From contig CASBQF010000272.1 of NCBI GenBank assembly GCA_949127775.1, positions 18,024 to 82,023 of the forward strand: a stretch of 64,000 bases of DNA, written 5' to 3'. Position 1 is the first letter of the stretch. Each line of letters starts with the position of its first letter. The notes beneath the pieces are model-generated. The model had not been told where the DNA came from. It saw only the letters and a list, made by a program, of their open reading frames with translations, and did no database searches. Source of the DNA: Oscillatoriales cyanobacterium PMM_0080 (GTDB lineage Bacteria > Cyanobacteriota > Cyanobacteriia > Cyanobacteriales > Microcoleaceae). Shown here one piece after another: positions 59,583-64,000 of this stretch. The position numbers and the translations under genes were made by a program.

Positions 59583-59945
59583 CTGGGAAAGGAGACGGTA
59601 TTGCCGTGTCCCTACCGGAAAATAATTGATCGTACGATGGCTGGAACTCTTTGCCCGTGCTAGGAAAGGAGACGGCAATGCCCATAGGTGTCAACTTAAG
59701 GTCAGAGGTAGTACCAGTCTACTGTTTGACGATTAGGCCTTCGATCCCCCCTAACCCCCCTTAAGAAGGGGGGGACAAGAATCTTCTCAAAGTCCCCCTT
59801 CTTAAGGGGGATTTAGGGGGATCTGGCCTCGGATGAAAGCGAGATTTATCAACGGTTCCAGGCTGAAGTTGACACCAATGGGCAATGCCGTGTCCCTACC
59901 CCCAAAATAATATTGTAGGGACACGGCAATGCCGTCTCCTAATTT
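59583..59945. repeat. Composite repeat block between plsC-like and RNase genes
   Basis: Family 1 hairpins (GGAGACGGTATTGCCGTGTCC at about 59590 and GGGACACGGCAATGCCGTCTCC at about 59917) enclose a separate inserted element (59683-59880, listed on its own). The gap 59544-60069 has no gene. Confidence 0.7.
59674..59889. mobile_element. MITE-like element with 9-bp target duplication inside another repeat
   Basis: Body 59683-59880 (198 bp). Terminal arms CATAGGTGTCAACTT and AAGTTGACACCAATG match 14 of 15 when inverted. GGCAATGCC occurs exactly at 59674-59682 and 59881-59889. Removing the element and one GGCAATGCC restores the family 1 sequence GGAGACGGCAATGCCGTGTC. The core carries the CCCCCTTAAGAAGGGGG palindrome shared with the elements at 6630 and 21012. 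Confidence 0.85.
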
Positions 59946-60069
59946 CTTCCTACTCTATCAGGACTTACGTCGAAGGACGAAAGAAAACAGATTTTGTGAT
60001 CCTATAGCCTCCGCTTCATCCGATAGAAATGTCTACTTTTTCACAGCCCCAAAATCCAAATTCAAAACC

Positions 60070-62076
60070 CTACTCTGCTGCTTGGAGAATCACTTCTTGG
60101 AAGTTAATCGCGTCCGATCGCGGATCGCAGTGAGTGACTTTGACTTCTAGCCGATCGCCTATTTCGATCGATCGACCAAACCGCATCGCCAATTCCAAAC
60201 CCAACTCTTCCAACAAAATCAATCCTAGATTGCTATCTTCCCGTAGCCAGCGCAACATTAAAGCTTCCCAAACTTCCTCCGGGTTGCGACGCAAATATTC
60301 CAATCCCCAATAGCGATTGGTTTGGCGTTCGACACTAGAAGCTTCCCTGACTGCTGTACCCAGACACATCACAATATCCTGCATTTCTTCAGGAGAAAAA
60401 GGCTGAGGTTCATCGCGCAAATGAGCTTTGATTTGGAAATGAGTCAGCAAATCGGTATAACGCCGAATCGGAGAAGTGACTTGAGTGTACGCTTCCAAAC
60501 CCAAACTAGAGTGCCTTCCAGGAGTCAAATTCATCTCACTGCGGGGCATACAGCGACGCACAGCGCAAGCGCGGGCTGGGCCTGCGGGTACAGCCAGCAG
60601 TTCTTCCTCTGGTGGGAGTTCCGGCTGGGGCTGATGGCGGTAGGGTATCGCTAAGCTGTGAGTTTGACCGTAGCGGGCTGCGACTTCGCCAGCTAAAATC
60701 ATCATCTCAGCTACTAATAATCGGGCTGTGGAGTCGTCGATGACGTGGATTTTGATTTCATCGCCGTTGACTTTGATCACCGATTCTGGCATGAAAATGC
60801 TGATTGCACCTTGGGTTTCCCGCCATTTTTGTCGCAGTTTGGCGAGGGTGGCGATCGCACTTATTTCCGGTTCTGCTTCGATTCCCAACTCCAACATCTC
60901 ATCTACATCATCGTAGGTTAAGCGGTAGGTAGGTTTCACAGTGCTGATGTGAATACTGTAATCTTCGATTGCACCAGTCTCATCTAAAAGAATGCTAAAG
61001 CTGAGAGCACTGCACTCTTTACCTTGAATCAAACTCATCGGCCCAGTTGCCAATTCTGGGGGAAACATCGGGATCATCCCCGTTGGAAGGTAAACCGTCG
61101 TGGTACGCTTCCTGGCTTCCATGTCGAGTTCGTCTCCGGGGGAGAGTAAGCGCGTGGGATCTGCTATGTGTATCCAGAGACGTTGCTGGCCATTTTCCAG
61201 GAATTCTAAGCTGAGTCCGTCGTCTATTTCGGTAGTGCTTTCATCATCAATGGTGTAAACCTTGAGATGAGTCAAATCTAGACGACTTTTGTCGGAGTCG
61301 CTTGGCAGATTTTCTAAGCAGCGTTGAACTCCTTCTAATACCTTGGCTGGTAACTGTAGGGGAATTTGGCTACGTCGCAAAAACAGGTTTTCGTGGTGAC
61401 TCCACAGGCCGAGATCGACTAAGAGTTGAAAAGCTGCTTCGGGATTTTCGGAACGTTCTAAGCTGGCTAAGGTTTCTAGGGCTGGGGTGCGGTGTGTTGC
61501 TTCTTCTCCCAGGGTGGCAAATCGTTCGAGGGCATCAAGGCGAGTTCGATCGCTACTTGCCCAATCTACATTTTCGCCGGCCAGTCGCTGCTTGACTCGA
61601 TCCCAAAATCCTTGGGATTCTTGGTGTCGCTGCTGTTCTACTTCTTGCTGGTGTTTGATTTCGGCTACTTGGGCGGCCGATCGCGGTTCGTAGCGATCGC
61701 CCTTTTGTTTGAAATACAATTTGTCTGTTGACAACAAACAATAGGCTGCATAACATTGTGCCGCAGTGCGATCGGAAAATAGGAGCACCGCTAAGGATTC
61801 CGGATCTGCGGTTTCTCCGCCGTCTACTAGCAATTCCCAAGCTACTTCTAGACTGGATGGATCTGAGTAAACTTCTACTTCTTTGAGAAATTTTGGAATA
61901 TCGGAGGGTTTGTAGGTTTCTCCAGCAATTTCATAGGTGATTTGTTTAGGCGGTATGCTGTGCGGTTGACTATTTTCGTCTACCAATACCCAATTTTTTT
62001 TGCCGTCGGGGCGATCGGCCACAGCTAGACGGCGGTCGCCGTGCAGTCTAAATTCTACTAAGGTTCCCTTCTCCAC
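60070..62076 (-). CDS. RNB-family 3'-5' exoribonuclease (RNase II/R)
   Basis: 668 aa. The RNB catalytic core includes TIDDESTTEIDDGLSLEFL (the acidic metal site) and WIHIADPTRLLSPGDELD, then RKRTTTVYLPTGMIPMFP. The C-terminal S1-like end is present (IEIGDRLEVKVTHCDPRSDAINFQEV). The middle has a YTQVTSPIRRYTDLL block. Length is as in cyanobacterial RNase II/R homologues. It degrades mRNA and structured RNA in the cytoplasm. It lies downstream of rpsR and rpmG on the same strand, an arrangement common in cyanobacteria. Confidence 0.9.
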   Translation of the reverse strand: MEKGTLVEFRLHGDRRLAVADRPDGKKNWVLVDENSQPHSIPPKQITYEIAGETYKPSDIPKFLKEVEVYSDPSSLEVAWELLVDGGETADPESLAVLLFSDRTAAQCYAAYCLLSTDKLYFKQKGDRYEPRSAAQVAEIKHQQEVEQQRHQESQGFWDRVKQRLAGENVDWASSDRTRLDALERFATLGEEATHRTPALETLASLERSENPEAAFQLLVDLGLWSHHENLFLRRSQIPLQLPAKVLEGVQRCLENLPSDSDKSRLDLTHLKVYTIDDESTTEIDDGLSLEFLENGQQRLWIHIADPTRLLSPGDELDMEARKRTTTVYLPTGMIPMFPPELATGPMSLIQGKECSALSFSILLDETGAIEDYSIHISTVKPTYRLTYDDVDEMLELGIEAEPEISAIATLAKLRQKWRETQGAISIFMPESVIKVNGDEIKIHVIDDSTARLLVAEMMILAGEVAARYGQTHSLAIPYRHQPQPELPPEEELLAVPAGPARACAVRRCMPRSEMNLTPGRHSSLGLEAYTQVTSPIRRYTDLLTHFQIKAHLRDEPQPFSPEEMQDIVMCLGTAVREASSVERQTNRYWGLEYLRRNPEEVWEALMLRWLREDSNLGLILLEELGLELAMRFGRSIEIGDRLEVKVTHCDPRSDAINFQEVILQAAE

Positions 62077-62251
62077 TTGCCAGTTTTATATTTTATATTT
62101 TAGATTTTTACATTTGCGACTTATCTAATTTCGATTTGGGGATTTTAGATTTTGGAGACTTGTATTTTTTCTGGTTAAATGACGTAAAAACGTTATTTTC
62201 GCCTAGCTTCTATGACCGTCCAAAATCTAAAATCTAAAATCCAAAATCCGA

Positions 62252-62467
62252 TTAGCCTTCTTGGTTTACGAAGGGCATCAGAGCTACAATTCTGGCTCTT
62301 TTGATGCTTCGAGTCAGGTCTCGTTGCTGTCTTGCTGTCAGGCCTGTAATCCGGCGGGGCAGGATTTTACCACGTTCTGTGACGTATTTTTTGAGCAAAT
62401 CGACATCTTTGTAGTCGATCGGATCTCCTGGTTTGATTGGCGATACACGCCGGCGAAAGTAAGTCAT
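62252..62467 (-). CDS. rpsR: 30S ribosomal protein S18
   Basis: 71 aa. [67 protein letters not shown] (read in parts) is a complete S18. The protein binds S6 and 16S rRNA in the small subunit platform. It is in the order rpmG, rpsR, RNase gene on the minus strand. Confidence 0.97.
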   Translation of the reverse strand: MTYFRRRVSPIKPGDPIDYKDVDLLKKYVTERGKILPRRITGLTARQQRDLTRSIKRARIVALMPFVNQEG

Positions 62468-62480
62468 GGTTTCTTGTTTG

Positions 62481-62632
62481 TTGACTGTTGACTGTTGTCT
62501 GTTGACTGTTGTCTGTTAGTTGCTAGCCGTCAGGAAAGCATTTGTGAGTTATCTGCTTTTCCTGGGTCAATATCAATTGCCAATGACTACTGACTAATGA
62601 CTAATGACTAATGACCACTGACCACTGACTAC
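62481..62632. repeat. Short tandem repeats between rpsR and rpmG
   Basis: (GTTGACT/GTTGTCT)n at 62481-62519 and (TAATGAC)/(CACTGAC) units at 62583-62632, placed within a ribosomal-protein operon. Confidence 0.8.
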
Positions 62633-62817
62633 TTGATCTCTTTGTGAGTCGTGTGCTTGTTGCAATGGGGGCAGAACTTTTTGAGTTCCAGCCGCGCCGT
62701 CGTGTTGCGACGGTTCTTGGAGGTGGTGTACCGAGACACGCCTTTCGAGCGTTTGCTCGCGTTTGTTCGGCACTCAGTACACTCTAGGGTAATTACGATG
62801 CGGACGCCTTTAGCCAT
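62629..62817 (-). CDS. rpmG: 50S ribosomal protein L33 (zinc-ribbon form)
   Basis: 62 aa. [14 protein letters not shown] has the first CxxC and [10 protein letters not shown] the second, so this is the C+ zinc-binding type. Complete. L33 lies near the E site in the large subunit. Confidence 0.97.
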   Translation of the reverse strand: MAKGVRIVITLECTECRTNASKRSKGVSRYTTSKNRRNTTARLELKKFCPHCNKHTTHKEIK

Positions 62818-62855
62818 AATTCTAAATAAATTTCGACTAATTTAAACACAATTTG

Positions 62856-63389
62856 TTATCTTCTCACATTAGTCTGCACTTGGTCAAGCAATCTTTTAAC
62901 TTTGATATCGAGGGAGTAGCCGCGGCGAGTGCCGATGACGATCGTCCCGCCGAGTCGATCGTGGAAAGCTTGCGGAAACCGGGAGGTGTCGGTGAAGGCA
63001 ACGCTACAGTCGATCGCCAGGGGCAACATCAGCAGCACAACGCCCGCATTAGTAGAGGTGAGTCCCCCGAGGGCTAGGAAGGCTAGAGCCGCGCAAGCGC
63101 CAAGCAAAGCCTCGCGTTTGGACAATTCTTGCAGGCCGGGAGTGCGATCGAGTCTGGGATCGATAATTTTGATATCTACAGCCCAGCGGCCAAGACTTTG
63201 ACCTTTATTTTTCCTGACGATGGCTACGCGCATAATCAGCCACAGTAGGACAAAAAATACGGTTTGGGCGATCGGATTTGTGCCCAGAAGCAAACTGGGC
63301 AGCCAAACGGCGAAGCCGTCGATGCAGAAAGCAGCAGCGCGGCGGCCAATTGTGACTTTGGGAAGCAGAGGAACTAGATCGGAACTCAT
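62856..63389 (-). CDS. RDD-family membrane protein
   Basis: 177 aa. The Arg-Asp-Asp signature is in the form RRAAAFCIDGFAVWLPSLLLG (R..A..ID), with QSLGRWAVDIKIID as the second conserved part. Three to four membrane helices. Unknown function; family members are linked to transport or Na+/H+ exchange in some bacteria. It is 38 bp upstream of rpmG on the same strand. Confidence 0.82.
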   Translation of the reverse strand: MSSDLVPLLPKVTIGRRAAAFCIDGFAVWLPSLLLGTNPIAQTVFFVLLWLIMRVAIVRKNKGQSLGRWAVDIKIIDPRLDRTPGLQELSKREALLGACAALAFLALGGLTSTNAGVVLLMLPLAIDCSVAFTDTSRFPQAFHDRLGGTIVIGTRRGYSLDIKVKRLLDQVQTNVRR

Positions 63390-63462
63390 GGGCCAAAAAA
63401 GAATTACTTTGAAATGCGTAAGTCCTGTTTCTATCGTAATTCAATTTATCTCCACTCACAAC

Positions 63463-63876
63463 TCATATCGCACTTTGGCTAACAAACCAATTTTCAACTT
63501 TCAAACCATCGAAACCTTGAAAATTAGAAACGTTATTAGTCACTAGAACTAAATTATTACAGTAAGCTCTACTCGCAATCTGCCCATCAGCGAATGCAGG
63601 AGTTTTGCCTATCTTAGATAATCTAGCTCTTTCCTTTGCGTGCCATTGTGCAGATGTAAGATCGTAATTAAGGATTGGCATTTTCAGAGGAATTTGACTA
63701 ATATAAGCCAAAAAAAACTGACTTTTTTTAGATTCAGCTAAACGCAAACATCCATATAAAAGTTCATGAATAACCACGGTTGCTGTCCCAACTTCTCGTT
63801 GATGTTCACTAAGCTTTTGAGTCACACTAACATTAGGCTCTAGGCGAGTCACTTCCGAGATAATATTTGTATCCAA
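63463..63876 (-). CDS. vapC: PIN-domain toxin (VapC family), start disturbed
   Basis: 137 aa from TTG 63876. LDTNIISEVTRLEPN has the first catalytic Asp (of the L-L-D-T-N pattern) and Glu; VVIHELLYGCLRL, DGQIASRAYCNNLVLVTNN complete the four acidic residues of the PIN ribonuclease site. VapC toxins cleave tRNA or other RNA and are blocked by a co-encoded VapB. The expected ATG before K-Y-L-L-D-T-N is replaced by CCA, and an ISL3-like element ends just upstream, so the native 5' end and antitoxin may be lost. Confidence 0.75.
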   Translation of the reverse strand: MDTNIISEVTRLEPNVSVTQKLSEHQREVGTATVVIHELLYGCLRLAESKKSQFFLAYISQIPLKMPILNYDLTSAQWHAKERARLSKIGKTPAFADGQIASRAYCNNLVLVTNNVSNFQGFDGLKVENWFVSQSAI

Positions 63877-63892
63877 TAAATATTTTGGTTCT

Positions 63893-63938
63893 TCCTTACT
63901 TGGTATGCCAAACTAACAATTAAAATGCCAAGTAAGCA
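63893..63938. repeat. Terminal hairpin of the ISL3-like element
   Basis: CTTACTTGGTATGCC and ATGCCAAGTAAG form an inverted pair around an AT-rich centre, directly at the end of the transposase gene. It may be the terminal inverted repeat or terminator of the insertion sequence. Confidence 0.5.
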
Positions 63939-64000
63939 AACATCTATTTTTGTAGTTTTCAAAATTTCTAAAGCCATATGCAGAACGTTTTATCAACTTA
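63913..64000 (-). CDS. Transposase, ISL3-like, C-terminal end (partial)
   Basis: The minus-strand frame enters from the right edge and ends at TAG 63913-63915. It reads KLIKRSAYGFRNFENYKNRC followed by LLTWHFNC. The (I)KRSxYGFRNFxNxxxRCLLxW tail is the usual end of ISL3-family transposases. The rest of the gene lies outside the window. Confidence 0.7.
   Translation of the reverse strand, partial: KLIKRSAYGFRNFENYKNRCLLTWHFNC

Noticed and set aside
1-64000. tRNA, rRNA, tmRNA or RNase P RNA genes
   Set aside because: Reading for T-loop (GGTTCGAATCC-like) and conserved rRNA/tmRNA segments found none that could be supported. A tRNAscan/Infernal run would be decisive.

Overview
The window is chromosomal DNA from a filamentous cyanobacterium, most likely of the Oscillatoriales (Microcoleus/Oscillatoria/Phormidium type). 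The evidence is the very frequent HIP1 octamer GCGATCGC, cyanobacterium-specific genes (Psb29/Thf1, a CpcT/CpeT bilin lyase, NdhS, an IctB-family protein, cyanobacterial-type Hfq, a ComFB-family protein) and a dense load of short tandem repeats and small inverted-repeat elements between genes. No tRNA, rRNA or CRISPR array was recognised. The species cannot be fixed from the sequence alone.

Layout. (1) 0.4-13.8 kb: a co-directional exopolysaccharide/O-antigen locus with a Wzy-like polymerase, a Wzx-like flippase, seven glycosyltransferase-type proteins, a CDP-paratose-2-epimerase-like sugar-nucleotide enzyme and a WecG/TagA/CpsF transferase. The last junction carries the scar of a tandem duplication. 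(2) 14-21 kb: envelope-associated and unknown genes, a DUF362 protein, an aspartase, a PPC-like secreted protein, a lipoprotein and a small PepSY-type membrane protein. (3) 21.3-27.9 kb: an accessory block with an XPB-type helicase and its likely partner, a convergent two-gene module (ABC-type ATPase plus a small TOPRIM-like protein), and a decayed XisH/XisI cassette. This is the best candidate here for a poorly described system. (4) 27.9-36 kb: dehydrogenase, aminotransferase, a nuclease-like protein, DapF, Hfq, a CPA2 antiporter and an acyltransferase. (5) 37-48 kb: M23 peptidase, ComFB, Psb29, CpcT, a STAS protein, HemF, Mrp, NdhS, a HAS-barrel protein, a TumA/TumE-like toxin-antitoxin pair, an unknown gene pair and a Rieske protein. 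(6) 48-52.6 kb: an exosortase (XrtO type) with an adjacent large VIT/VWA membrane protein that ends in a PEP-CTERM tail, probably its dedicated substrate. (7) 52.7-64 kb: SmpB, a TPR/secreted pair, an IctB-family protein, a degenerate histidine kinase, a PlsC-type acyltransferase, an RNB exonuclease, S18, L33, an RDD protein, a VapC toxin, and the end of an ISL3-like transposase at the right edge.

A second theme is repeat traffic. Several families of small palindromic, MITE-like elements are present. Two copies have exact 9-10 bp target-site duplications and one has a near-perfect 11-bp pair. In three places repeat sequence appears to have become protein-coding: inside a GldA-like dehydrogenase, inside the exosortase, and at the C-terminus of the aspartase. 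A fourth element end makes a false upstream start for a glycosyltransferase.

Starts were re-chosen where an upstream extension ran into a repeat or a divergent gene. Family assignments rest on motif recognition by eye; no database search was run.
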